In this document: piece by piece, positions 1 to 7,504 of the stretch
How positions within the stretch are numbered: the first letter of the stretch is position 1
Layout of the letters: every line of letters begins with the position of its first letter
Source of the DNA: Marinobacter subterrani
GTDB taxonomy: Bacteria; Pseudomonadota; Gammaproteobacteria; Pseudomonadales; Oleiphilaceae
Reading direction: 5' to 3'
NCBI RefSeq assembly: GCF_001045555.1
Contig: NZ_LFBU01000001.1
Coordinates: 3,224,001 to 3,288,000, forward strand
Length of the DNA: 64,000 nt
The notes under the pieces: generated by a model
Seen by the model: only the letters and a program-made list of their open reading frames with translations
Database searches by the model: none
Told to the model about the DNA's origin: nothing
Translations under genes and position numbers: made by a program

Positions 1-460
1 CCGGGTGTTTGATCAGGTATTCCTTGGTGTAGCGCTTCATGAACGGGAAATCCAGGCCCCACCAGGCCAGGCCAATCACTGGCACCCATATCAGTTGCTG
101 CTTGAGGAAGAATTTCAGAAACGGTGCCCGGTGGTTGAAGACCCGCTGCATGGCGAAGATATCGACCCAGCTCTGGTGGTTGGCCAGCACCAGGTACCAG
201 CTTTCCCGCTTCAGATTCTCCGCGCCTTTCACATCCCACCGGGTGCCATGAGTCAGCTTCATCCAGCCGGTGTTGCAGGCAACCCAGGCTTCGGCGATCC
301 AGATGATGATTCTGGTACACAGGACCCGGAAGCCCTTGATGGGGATGATGAGTTTCAGGATGGCGGGGATGTACAGAAGGATGCACCAGAACAGGGTGTT
401 GATTCCCAGCAGGATGGAGTTGAGTACGCCGATAACGGGTGCGGGAAGGAAGCTGAGCAT
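1..460 (-). CDS. PlsC-type lysophospholipid acyltransferase (3' part outside window)
   Basis: Reading the minus strand from an ATG at 460 gives an open frame that runs off the left edge, so only the first ~153 residues are present. The N-terminus is hydrophobic (two membrane-like stretches within residues 1-55), followed by NHQSWVD at about residue 93, the NHx4D acyltransferase box of the PlsC family. The arrangement, an N-terminal membrane segment, then H-x4-D, then FLKQQLIWVPVIG, resembles the YihG/YihF-type 1-acylglycerol-3-phosphate acyltransferases that esterify lysophosphatidate at the inner membrane. An AGGA lies about 6 nt upstream of the ATG. Family assignment is firm; the exact acyl acceptor is inferred. 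Confidence 0.85.
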   Translation of the reverse strand, partial: MLSFLPAPVIGVLNSILLGINTLFWCILLYIPAILKLIIPIKGFRVLCTRIIIWIAEAWVACNTGWMKLTHGTRWDVKGAENLKRESWYLVLANHQSWVDIFAMQRVFNHRAPFLKFFLKQQLIWVPVIGLAWWGLDFPFMKRYTKEYLIKHP

Positions 461-797
461 GGCGATCCTGTTTTGGTTGTTGTTTCCAGATGGAAGGTAA
501 TCATAACAATCAGAGGCAGGATTGGGCAGTGGCCTGAAGTGACCGGTTTGCCCATCCGTTTGGACAGTTCTGCCATGGTTGTCTCTGAGGCATTTGCTCT
601 ATTCTTGTCCCAGACTGCGGGATTGGGCGTTATCGCAGGTACGAGATGGCTTTCCCAGACACGCCGTAAACCCATCCCTGGGGGCTCGGCATTGCCATCC
701 ATGGCAATGCACGGTCTGGGAAAGCCACCTCGTACCCGCTCGCCAAACTTTTATTTTGCCCGCCTTGTGTTCGTCTTAAATTCGGATCACGGCCTTT
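461..797. other. 337-bp divergent intergenic region
   Basis: This gap separates the minus-strand acyltransferase from the plus-strand PhaC-like gene. Its only recognisable content is the twin-hairpin palindromic element at 638-736. Open frames crossing it are by-products of the palindrome. The promoters of both flanking genes must lie here, but I could not pick out convincing -35/-10 pairs. Confidence 0.6.
638..736 (-). repeat. Twin-hairpin palindromic element, copy a (subfamily 2)
   Basis: The arms 638-660 and 714-736 are 23-nt reverse complements with one mismatch. Read on the minus strand, the 53-nt core between them holds a 9-bp hairpin GCATTGCCA/TGGCAATGC with a TGGA apex and a second hairpin CCCA/TGGG with a GGGA apex. 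Both therefore present A-N-GGA-T. The core sequence groups with the copy at 7322 rather than with the subfamily-1 copies. The element lies 178 bp upstream of the acyltransferase start and about 60 bp upstream of the PhaC-like gene. Confidence 0.85.
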
Positions 798-1961
798 ATG
801 GACATGCCCATGCCCAATTTCCTTAAATACGCCGCCGACCGGGCAGCTGGTCTCACGCGGCAAACAACCCTGTATGCCGGCAACGCCTTTGACCGGGTGT
901 TCCGCGCCGCCAGTCTGGTGCAGGCGGGGCAAACGCCGTTCGAGACGCTATTTACGGACGGGCTGGTGAGCCTGCGCTACTACGCGCCGCTGGCGGAGGA
1001 CTTTGTCGAGCTGGAGGGCGAGACCATCCCGGTTGAACGCACGGCCCAAAGAACACCGATCGTGATCGTGCCACCCCTGGCGGTAAATATGCTGATCTAC
1101 GACCTGTTTCCCCAGCGCAGTCTGGTGCGGTTTCTTCGGGCCAAGGGGTTTGAGGTGTATCTGATTGACTGGGGCATGCCGACCCGGGCGCACAGTCACT
1201 ACAATCTGCACACTTATGTGGCCGAGTTGCTGCCGGCGTATCTGAATCGGGTGCGGGAGCACAGTGGTGAGCAGGAGTTGTCCCTGCATGGCTGGAGCAT
1301 GGGCGGGATGTTTACGCTGTTTTACTCGGCCTTGAGCAATGATCAGCACGTCCGCAATGCCATTGTGCTGGGCTCGCCCATCGACAGTCACGCCTCGGGA
1401 ATCCTGGGGCTCCTGAACCAGCGCATGGCCGATGTGGCCGGGTTTATCCGCAAACGCACCGGGTTCCGGCTCCATGACGTGAAGCCCCACTGGTTTCACA
1501 CCCCGGGTTGGGCCAACACGATCGGTTTCAAGCTGACCAATCCAATCGGAAGCGTGATGAGCTATTGGGAGTTGATCATCCGCCTGGGGGACCGGGAATT
1601 TGTCACCAACCACGCGACGACGTCGGCCTTCCTGGACCGCATGGTGGCCTATCCCGGTGGAATCATTCAGGACACGGTGGTTCGGGTCTGGATCGACAAC
1701 CAGCTCTCGAAAGGGGAAATCCAGATCGGCGACGACATCGCCAAGCTTGAAAATGTAAGTGCCAACCTACTGGCTATCGCCGGCAGCGAAGACACCATGG
1801 TAACGCCGGGCGCCGCCAAGCGGGTGATGGATCACGTCAGCTCTACCGACAAGACTTTTCGGGTGGTTCCGGGTGGTCATATGGGGATCCTGGCTGGCAG
1901 CAAGGCGCCAAAAGCAAGCTGGTTGGAACTGGCAGAGTGGCTGGCCGCGCGATCTGACTGA
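798..1961 (+). CDS. PhaC-like alpha/beta hydrolase with serine nucleophile
   Basis: 387 residues that align by eye with class III poly-hydroxyalkanoate synthase (PhaC): VPPLAVNMLIYDLFPQRS, then LIDWGMPT, a nucleophile elbow HGWSMGG at about residue 168, an acid in GSEDTMVTP (~331) and the catalytic His in GGHMG (~361). Known PhaC enzymes use Cys in the G-x-C-x-G box; here it is Ser. The protein may therefore be a hydrolase or depolymerase of this fold rather than a polymerase. No phaE or phaA/B gene is adjacent. The ATG at 798 is followed by alternatives at 804 and 810, and the ribosome site is weak. Confidence 0.75.
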   Translation: MDMPMPNFLKYAADRAAGLTRQTTLYAGNAFDRVFRAASLVQAGQTPFETLFTDGLVSLRYYAPLAEDFVELEGETIPVERTAQRTPIVIVPPLAVNMLIYDLFPQRSLVRFLRAKGFEVYLIDWGMPTRAHSHYNLHTYVAELLPAYLNRVREHSGEQELSLHGWSMGGMFTLFYSALSNDQHVRNAIVLGSPIDSHASGILGLLNQRMADVAGFIRKRTGFRLHDVKPHWFHTPGWANTIGFKLTNPIGSVMSYWELIIRLGDREFVTNHATTSAFLDRMVAYPGGIIQDTVVRVWIDNQLSKGEIQIGDDIAKLENVSANLLAIAGSEDTMVTPGAAKRVMDHVSSTDKTFRVVPGGHMGILAGSKAPKASWLELAEWLAARSD

Positions 1962-1992
1962 AAAATTCAGACGGCCTTCGTCAAAACTTGGA

Positions 1993-2106
1993 GCGGGCAT
2001 CGGGGCGGGCTTTCCAAAACTGTGCGGAGCCAGGGATGGCGGAGCCCAAGCGTCACATGGATGTGCCGCAAGGAGCGTGTTTTGGAAAGCCCGCCCCGAT
2101 GCCCGC
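1993..2106 (+). repeat. Twin-hairpin palindromic element, copy b (subfamily 1)
   Basis: A perfect 28-nt arm at 1993-2020 pairs with 2079-2106. The 58-nt core has hairpin I (GCCA/TGGC around GGGA) and hairpin II (GCG.CACA/TGTG.CGC around TGGA). The element sits in the 155-bp gap between the ends of two convergent genes, 31 bp after the PhaC-like stop, so it could form part of either 3' untranslated region and act as a transcript-end stem. Confidence 0.9.
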
Positions 2107-2116
2107 CTGCACAGAG

Positions 2117-2788
2117 TCAGAGGCCCTTCAGAGTCTCAGGCAACTCCGAAAGGCTTTTTATAACCGCCGAGGGTTGAATGCCCCAGTCTTCGAAGACTTT
2201 ATCGGGATTTCTTTTGACCCAGACCGCCAACAACCCGGCTGCCCTTGCACCAATAACATCCCAGGCGTTACTGGAAACGAGGCAAAGCGGTTTGTCCCAA
2301 GCTCCGGTCACACGCCGGGCATAGGTGTAAACGGCGGGATCTGGCTTGAAACTTTTTATGTCATCAACGGACACCAGACCGTCAAACTGCGCCAACAGAT
2401 TGTTGTGCCCGAGCACCTTTTCCAGGGCCGGATAACTGCCATTGGAAAACGCAAACAGCGGATACTGGCCCTTCAGGCTTTTCAACGCCGGCAAGGAATC
2501 GTCAAACGCCGGCAGTGACAAATAAGCCGCCATCAGTTCGTTTTCACGTTCCCCGGACATCGACAGTTTGTGCGTGGCCATGGCGTAGTGCAGAGCCTGA
2601 CGGGTGCACACGCCGAAGTCTTCGTAGACTTTCATCAGCCCCTTGCGGAACGAGAACTCCAGCTGTTTCTCGCGCCAGAGCGCGGCGACGGCTTCTGCAC
2701 TGTCTCCGGCATCTTCCGCCAGCAGGCGGGACATGCCCATGGGATCGACCAGGGTTCCGTAGACGTCGAAAGCGAGGGTCATGGTCAT
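2117..2788 (-). CDS. Haloacid dehalogenase type II (HAD superfamily)
   Basis: 223 residues. HAD motif I FDVYGT near residue 6 carries the nucleophile Asp; motif II is FSNGS (~115), with Lys in KSFKPDP (~147) and motif III-IV SSNAWDVIGA (~172). The SNAWD block is typical of the (S)-2-haloacid dehalogenases, which hydrolyse 2-halo-alkanoates through an aspartyl ester. The start is the ATG at 2788, preceded by GAGGAG at 8-9 nt; the GTG nine bases upstream overlaps that ribosome site and is less likely. The reaction is a family inference and the substrate is unproven. Confidence 0.85.
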   Translation of the reverse strand: MTMTLAFDVYGTLVDPMGMSRLLAEDAGDSAEAVAALWREKQLEFSFRKGLMKVYEDFGVCTRQALHYAMATHKLSMSGERENELMAAYLSLPAFDDSLPALKSLKGQYPLFAFSNGSYPALEKVLGHNNLLAQFDGLVSVDDIKSFKPDPAVYTYARRVTGAWDKPLCLVSSNAWDVIGARAAGLLAVWVKRNPDKVFEDWGIQPSAVIKSLSELPETLKGL

Positions 2789-2912
2789 CGGTGGCACTCC
2801 TCATCCGGAAAGGGTCTAGGGGTCGTATACCTGGGTTACCGTATCCGGAATTGAATGATCACTCAACACTGACCACAAACTGCCCACAGGAAACTCGGTT
2901 TACCCGCAGCTT

Positions 2913-4136
2913 ATGACCGCCATTAGAACGCTTCTTATCCTTATCGCCGTGTCCGCAACCAGTGCCTGTGCCACCACGCCTGAGCTGTATCGTCCGGGGC
3001 CCGCCAGTCTCCGGGCCGAACCGGTTGACGACTTCGACCGTTATCTTGAATCTGTCGAGCACTATGTCGACACCAACCTGGTCGCCGTCTCGGGGTTTGA
3101 GCGTGAGCAGCAGGTCCGGTGGAACCTGCCCTATCGGCTGGTGCCTGCGAAAAGCTGCGGATCGGAAAACCGGACTGGCGTTTTGCTGGTTCATGGCCTG
3201 AGTGATTCGCCATTCGTGTTCCGGGATCTCGCCCGTTACCTGGCAGACCGTTGCATCGAGGTCCGAACACTCCTGCTACAGGGACACGGCACACGCCCCG
3301 GCGACATGATTAATGCACAGGCGGAGGTCTGGCGGCAACAGGTTCGCCATCACTTCCAAGCCCTCTCGGAGCATGTCGACCGGGCGTTTATTGGCGGCTT
3401 TTCCCTCGGTGGAGCCCTGGCCACAGAGTATGCGCTGGCAGAGCAGGGTTCGCGCCCGGAGGGCCTGATTGCCATCGCGCCGGCCTGGAAGCTCAACGGT
3501 CTGAGCAATTACCTCTGGCTGGCGCCGGTTGCCGATGCCTTTGGCGATTTCGTGGAGAAGGAGCCGGAGCTCAACCCGGTCAAATACGAGTCTGTCACCT
3601 TCAATGCCGGCAGCCAGATCGGTGAGGTGATCTCCGGAATCCAGAGCCGGATGAGCCAGCAGGCTACCCTCCCCATTCCGCTGTTTCTGGCGGCCACCGA
3701 AGCCGACTCGGTGATCAATCTCGATTATCTGGTGCGCCAGTTCCGCAACCGGTTCAGTCACCCTCAGAGCCGCATGGTGATTTTCCGGGACATGCGCGAG
3801 CCGTGGGGCGAGAAGCCGGTGGATAAACGGATTGAGTTCCTCAACAGCTACCTGCCTGAGGCCAACATCCTGGAGTTCTCCCATCAGTCCCTGCTTATTT
3901 CACCTAACAACGAGCTTTACGGTCTTGGCGCCCCGCTGCAGCGATGCCTGGAGCCCAACAACCTGTCGCTCCAGGCCTGCCGTGAGCTGCAGGAGGACGA
4001 GCTCTGGTTCAGCGCCTGGCACGATAGCGAACAGCCGGTGTATACCAGCCGGCTAACCTACAACCCCTGGTTCGGACAACTGGCAGGCACGATTGGCAAT
4101 TTCATCCTGGCAAACGCAACAGCCGGCACGCCATAG
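2913..4136 (+). CDS. Lipoprotein alpha/beta hydrolase (serine esterase, S33-like)
   Basis: 407 residues. A lipoprotein signal (hydrophobic run, then ATSAC with Cys at ~19) predicts a lipid-anchored periplasmic or outer-membrane protein. The hydrolase domain starts with LLVHGLSDSPF (~93) and has the nucleophile elbow GGFSLGGA (~161). An acid in AATEADSVI (~261) and a His near the C-terminus (FSHQSL, ~323) complete a plausible triad. It resembles carboxylesterase/monoacylglycerol-lipase-like proteins. It is followed after 34 bp by a LysR gene on the same strand. The substrate is not readable from sequence. Confidence 0.8.
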   Translation: MTAIRTLLILIAVSATSACATTPELYRPGPASLRAEPVDDFDRYLESVEHYVDTNLVAVSGFEREQQVRWNLPYRLVPAKSCGSENRTGVLLVHGLSDSPFVFRDLARYLADRCIEVRTLLLQGHGTRPGDMINAQAEVWRQQVRHHFQALSEHVDRAFIGGFSLGGALATEYALAEQGSRPEGLIAIAPAWKLNGLSNYLWLAPVADAFGDFVEKEPELNPVKYESVTFNAGSQIGEVISGIQSRMSQQATLPIPLFLAATEADSVINLDYLVRQFRNRFSHPQSRMVIFRDMREPWGEKPVDKRIEFLNSYLPEANILEFSHQSLLISPNNELYGLGAPLQRCLEPNNLSLQACRELQEDELWFSAWHDSEQPVYTSRLTYNPWFGQLAGTIGNFILANATAGTP

Positions 4137-4170
4137 CGCGGGAGATTGACCTCGGGTTACACTGCCATTC

Positions 4171-5082
4171 ATGAACCCGATTGATACATTGAACCTGGAC
4201 TTCCGCTCTCTGAGCACCTTCCTGGCCGTCCTCGACGAGGGCAGCGTCTCCCGCGCAGCCGTGCGACTGGGGGTGACCCAGTCTGCTGTCAGCCACACGC
4301 TTGAGCGCCTGCGCCAGGCGCTCGGTGACCCCCTGTTCGTCAAGTCCGGGCGGGGCATCGTGCCAACCCGCTACGCGCTCCAGGCCGGCCCGCATGTGCG
4401 GCAGATCCTGGACGATTTGCAATCCCTGTCGTCCGGGCCGCCGTTCAGCCCGGCTACGGCCGAATTCAGCTTCACAATCGCGGCCAATGACTACCAGCGT
4501 GACCTGTTGTTGCCCGGTCTTGTACAAGTTTTGCGGAAAGAGGCCCCTGGCATCAGTCTCCAGGTGATCCCTTCGGGCATTCCCCGGCCCGATCTGTTGC
4601 GAAAGGACGTCTGTGACCTGGTCATCTCACCTCATGCCCCGGAGGCGACGGACATTATGCAGCGGGGCCTGATGGCGGACCGGATGGTGGTGTTCTACGA
4701 CGCCGCTTACCGGCAACCGCCAGCGGATCTGCCGGAATACCTGAAGGCGGACCACATCGCCCTTTTATTCGCGACCGGCGAGAAACCAACGGTGGAGACC
4801 GCCATGGACACCCGTGGTCTGGTTCGTCGCAACGTGGTGACGGTTTCCAACTTTTCCGGCCTGCCGGAGTTCCTGCGGGGCACGGATATGCTTGCCACGG
4901 CGCCGGAAGGCATGAGCAAACACTTACTCCGCGACTTCGCGTGGGTTCCGCTACCCTTTGATTTCAAAACTTTTACCTTGCTGATGCTGTGGCACCGCCG
5001 CAATCAGAACGACCCCGCCCATAAATGGCTGCGTAATCAGGTGAATGCCGTTGCTGCCGCGCTCAATGCCCTGAAGCACTAA
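4171..5082 (+). CDS. LysR-family transcriptional regulator
   Basis: 303 residues. The N-terminal winged helix-turn-helix is clear (residues ~12-70: AVLDEGSVSRAAVRLGVTQS, SHTLERLRQALGDPLFV), followed by a periplasmic-binding-protein-like effector domain. The N-terminus resembles the NodD/PcpR-type LysR group. The gene lies 34 bp after the lipoprotein hydrolase and may be co-transcribed with it. Targets are unknown; the MFS exporter downstream is on the same strand but separated by a 236-bp gap with a palindromic element. Confidence 0.88.
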   Translation: MNPIDTLNLDFRSLSTFLAVLDEGSVSRAAVRLGVTQSAVSHTLERLRQALGDPLFVKSGRGIVPTRYALQAGPHVRQILDDLQSLSSGPPFSPATAEFSFTIAANDYQRDLLLPGLVQVLRKEAPGISLQVIPSGIPRPDLLRKDVCDLVISPHAPEATDIMQRGLMADRMVVFYDAAYRQPPADLPEYLKADHIALLFATGEKPTVETAMDTRGLVRRNVVTVSNFSGLPEFLRGTDMLATAPEGMSKHLLRDFAWVPLPFDFKTFTLLMLWHRRNQNDPAHKWLRNQVNAVAAALNALKH

Positions 5083-5175
5083 TCAATTAGTTTTGCTCAT
5101 AGGTTGTATGAGCCCTTATGGCGTTATCTTTCTGTTTTCCCTCGCCTAGACTGCTCGTCACTTGCCAATCGGTCA

Positions 5176-5279
5176 GGTTGGGGGTGGCTTTCCGAAACAC
5201 GCTCCTTGCGGCACATCCATGTGGCGCTTGGGCTCCGCCATCCATGGCTCCGCACAGTTTCGAAAAGCCACCCCCAACC
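5176..5279 (-). repeat. Twin-hairpin palindromic element, copy c (subfamily 1)
   Basis: The arms 5176-5198 and 5257-5279 (23 nt) are complementary with one mismatch and enclose a 58-nt subfamily-1 core on the minus strand. Both apices are TGGA (CCATGGATGG and CACATGGATGTG). This is the one copy whose hairpin-bearing strand is opposite to both flanking genes (LysR and the MFS exporter, both plus). Confidence 0.88.
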
Positions 5280-5318
5280 CGACCTGGTGTAACTTTTCGA
5301 TAACGCATCAGGAAAACC

Positions 5319-6539
5319 ATGCTGACTTTAACCAGTGTCTGGACAACGATACTTCTTGCTGCCGCTGTGGCTCTCGGGCCGCTGGCGACGGATATGTATC
5401 TGCCGGCGCTGCCTCAGATCGGTTCAGACTTTGGCACCGGTACCGATCAGGTCCAGCTGACACTGAGTCTCTATATGGTGGGCTTCGCCATCGCCCAATT
5501 GATTTGCGGGCCTCTGGCAGACCGATTCGGCAGAAAACCGATCATGATTGGCGGATTCGTGCTGTTCGCCATTGCCAGCATCGGCTGTGCCCTGGCCACC
5601 AATATCGAAACCCTGATCCTGTGCCGTTTCCTGCAGGCCCTCGGTGGCTCGGCAGGACCGGTATTGGGCCGGGCGGCTGTTCGCGACATCTATACACCCC
5701 GTGAAGCCGCCAAGATCCTTGCTATCCTGGCCAGCATCATGGCACTGGCACCGGCTATCGCACCGACCATTGGCGGGCTAATGACCGCCAGCCTGGGCTG
5801 GTCATCGGTATTTCTGGCGCTTGGTGGTTATGCGTTGGTGATGGCCGTAGTGGTCGCGTTTGGCATTCCCGAGCCCATGCGCCCGGAGCACCGCCAATCC
5901 CTGAAACTCTGCAGCCTGCTGCGGAACTATCGGACCATCGCAAGGGACATCAGCTTTCTGGGTTATACCCTGACCAACGCCCTGATCTTCTCCGGCCTGT
6001 TCGCCTTCCTGTCCGGCTCCTCGTTTGTACTGATCGACTTCCTGGGCGTGCCGACAGAACAGTTCGGCCTCTACTTCGCCTGCATGGTTGCCGGCTATGT
6101 AGTCGGCAACCTGACCGCCGTTCGCCTGGGCAGCCGACTGCTGCCCGACCAGATCCTGGTTCGCGGCCTGCTGATTGCAATGGCCGGTGGTGGCCTGATG
6201 GCCGCACTGGCCGTGAGCGAAGTGTTCAACGTCTGGGCGGTCATCCTGCCCCAGGCCCTGTTCATGATCGGCACCGGCATGGTCCTGCCCCAAACCATGG
6301 CCGGGGCCATGGCCAATTTCCCCACCATGGCCGGTTCCGCCTCCGCCCTGTTCGGCTTCACCCAGATGGCCATAGCTGCCGTTGCCGGCATGCTCGTCGG
6401 CCACCTGCACGACGGCACCTCCCTGGTCATGGCGACCATCATCGCCGCCTGCGCCGCCCTGGCCATGGGCTGTTATCTGCTGCTGGTTCAGCGTTATCCT
6501 GCCGAGGGTTTCGAACCACAAAGCGCAACCAGCAGTTAA
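5319..6539 (+). CDS. Bcr/CflA-family multidrug efflux MFS transporter
   Basis: 406 residues with about 12 hydrophobic segments. The first helix contains GPLATDMYLPALP, the hallmark of the DHA1 Bcr/CflA drug:H+ antiporters, and PLADRFGRKP (~68-77) is the MFS loop 2-3 motif. It would export small hydrophobic drugs across the inner membrane. The start ATG follows AGGAAAACC. It stands alone between two twin-hairpin elements (copies c and d). Confidence 0.9.
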   Translation: MLTLTSVWTTILLAAAVALGPLATDMYLPALPQIGSDFGTGTDQVQLTLSLYMVGFAIAQLICGPLADRFGRKPIMIGGFVLFAIASIGCALATNIETLILCRFLQALGGSAGPVLGRAAVRDIYTPREAAKILAILASIMALAPAIAPTIGGLMTASLGWSSVFLALGGYALVMAVVVAFGIPEPMRPEHRQSLKLCSLLRNYRTIARDISFLGYTLTNALIFSGLFAFLSGSSFVLIDFLGVPTEQFGLYFACMVAGYVVGNLTAVRLGSRLLPDQILVRGLLIAMAGGGLMAALAVSEVFNVWAVILPQALFMIGTGMVLPQTMAGAMANFPTMAGSASALFGFTQMAIAAVAGMLVGHLHDGTSLVMATIIAACAALAMGCYLLLVQRYPAEGFEPQSATSS

Positions 6540-6576
6540 GTTCAACTGAGAAAACGTAGGCTACTCCAAGGCATGG

Positions 6577-6690
6577 GGACTGCTGCGGAACGGTTATCCA
6601 AAACTGTGCGGAGCCATGGATGGCGGAGCCCAAGCGCCACAGGGATGTGCCGCAAGGAGCGTGTTTTGGATAACCGTTCCGCAGCAGTCC
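6577..6690 (+). repeat. Twin-hairpin palindromic element, copy d (subfamily 1)
   Basis: A perfect 28-nt arm at 6577-6604 pairs with 6663-6690 around a 58-nt core with apices TGGA (hairpin I) and GGGA (hairpin II). The outer arm (starting GGACTGCTGCGGAACGG) has no similarity to the outer arms of other copies, and even the normally conserved GGCTTTCC is changed to GGTTATCC in the left arm with the matching change in the right. It lies between the MFS exporter and tpx, 86 bp before the tpx start. Confidence 0.9.
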
Positions 6691-6776
6691 AGCCACCAAA
6701 GCTTCAGATGCAAAATCATCCAAAGTGAGCTAAACAGAGTACGTAAGACTCTAAACCAGACACCAAGGAGCATCCC

Positions 6777-7274
6777 ATGAGCAGCGTCAACCTCGACGGC
6801 AACCCCATTGAGCTGAGCGGAAAATTCCCCGAAACCGGCGACAACGCGCCCCCCTTTACCCTGACCAACAGCGGCCTGGAAGAGGTCAAAATCGATAACT
6901 GGGCCGGCAAACGCAAAATACTGAACATCATTCCCAGCATCGACACCGGCGTCTGCGCCGCCTCCACCCGCAAATTCAACGAAAAAGCCGGCAGCCTCGA
7001 CAACACCGTAGTCCTCGTCGTCTCCGCCGACCTGCCCTTCGCCGCCGCCCGATTCTGTGGCGCCGAAGGCCTGAAAAACGTCGAAACCCTCTCCACCTTC
7101 CGGAACTACAGCTTCCAGCAGGACTACGGCGTTGCCATCCAGGACGGCCCCCTGGCCGGCCTCTGCGCCCGGGCAGTCGTCGTGCTGGACGAAAACAACA
7201 AGGTTCTGCACAGCCAACTGGTCGATGAAATCAAGAACGAGCCGGATTACGATGCGGCGCTAAAGGCACTTTAA
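6777..7274 (+). CDS. tpx: Thiol peroxidase Tpx (atypical 2-Cys peroxiredoxin)
   Basis: 165 residues, the normal length. The peroxidatic Cys is in [15 protein letters not shown] (~60) and the resolving Cys in [12 protein letters not shown] (~94), with family-typical [11 protein letters not shown] at the N-terminus. It reduces H2O2 and alkyl hydroperoxides in the cytoplasm or periplasm with thioredoxin as donor. CAAGGAG lies 8 nt before the ATG. It is a single-gene unit flanked by twin-hairpin elements d and e. Confidence 0.95.
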   Translation: MSSVNLDGNPIELSGKFPETGDNAPPFTLTNSGLEEVKIDNWAGKRKILNIIPSIDTGVCAASTRKFNEKAGSLDNTVVLVVSADLPFAAARFCGAEGLKNVETLSTFRNYSFQQDYGVAIQDGPLAGLCARAVVVLDENNKVLHSQLVDEIKNEPDYDAALKAL

Positions 7275-7321
7275 AAGGCTCGATCAGTAATCAGGCGCTT
7301 GGCCATAACGCCTGAGCTCGG

Positions 7322-7432
7322 GCGAAGCAGCCGGTGCGGCTTTCCAGGACTGTGCATTGCCAGGGATGGCAATGCCAAGCCCCCATGGATGGGTTCACGG
7401 CGTGCCCTGGAAAGCCGCACCGGCTGCTTCGC
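7322..7432 (+). repeat. Twin-hairpin palindromic element, copy e (subfamily 2)
   Basis: A perfect 27-nt arm at 7322-7348 pairs with 7406-7432. The 57-nt core has a 9-bp hairpin GCATTGCCA/TGGCAATGC with a GGGA apex and a second hairpin CCCA/TGGG with a TGGA apex. The core belongs with copy a, although the two have their apical bases exchanged between hairpins. It is located 47 bp after tpx and 72 bp before the MATE gene. Confidence 0.9.
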
Positions 7433-7504
7433 TAACACCCAAGCCAAGACCTGTTAGAATCCCCGCCCAAAGCCTGAACCACAACCCAAGGCCCCAAATA
7501 CCCC

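Noticed and set aside
1988..2518. A 176-codon plus-strand frame after the PhaC-like gene
   Set aside because: It reads through element b and then the antisense of the HAD dehalogenase gene.
3276..3884. A 202-codon minus-strand frame
   Set aside because: Antisense of the lipoprotein hydrolase, which has a clear lipobox and nucleophile elbow.
5095..5113. GCTCATA-GGTTG-TATGAGC as a terminator of the LysR gene
   Set aside because: The 7-bp stem has no following U-tract, so I did not list it as a feature.
7291..7315. TCAGGCG/CGCCTGA hairpin as the tpx terminator
   Set aside because: Long loop and no U-tract; too weak to call.
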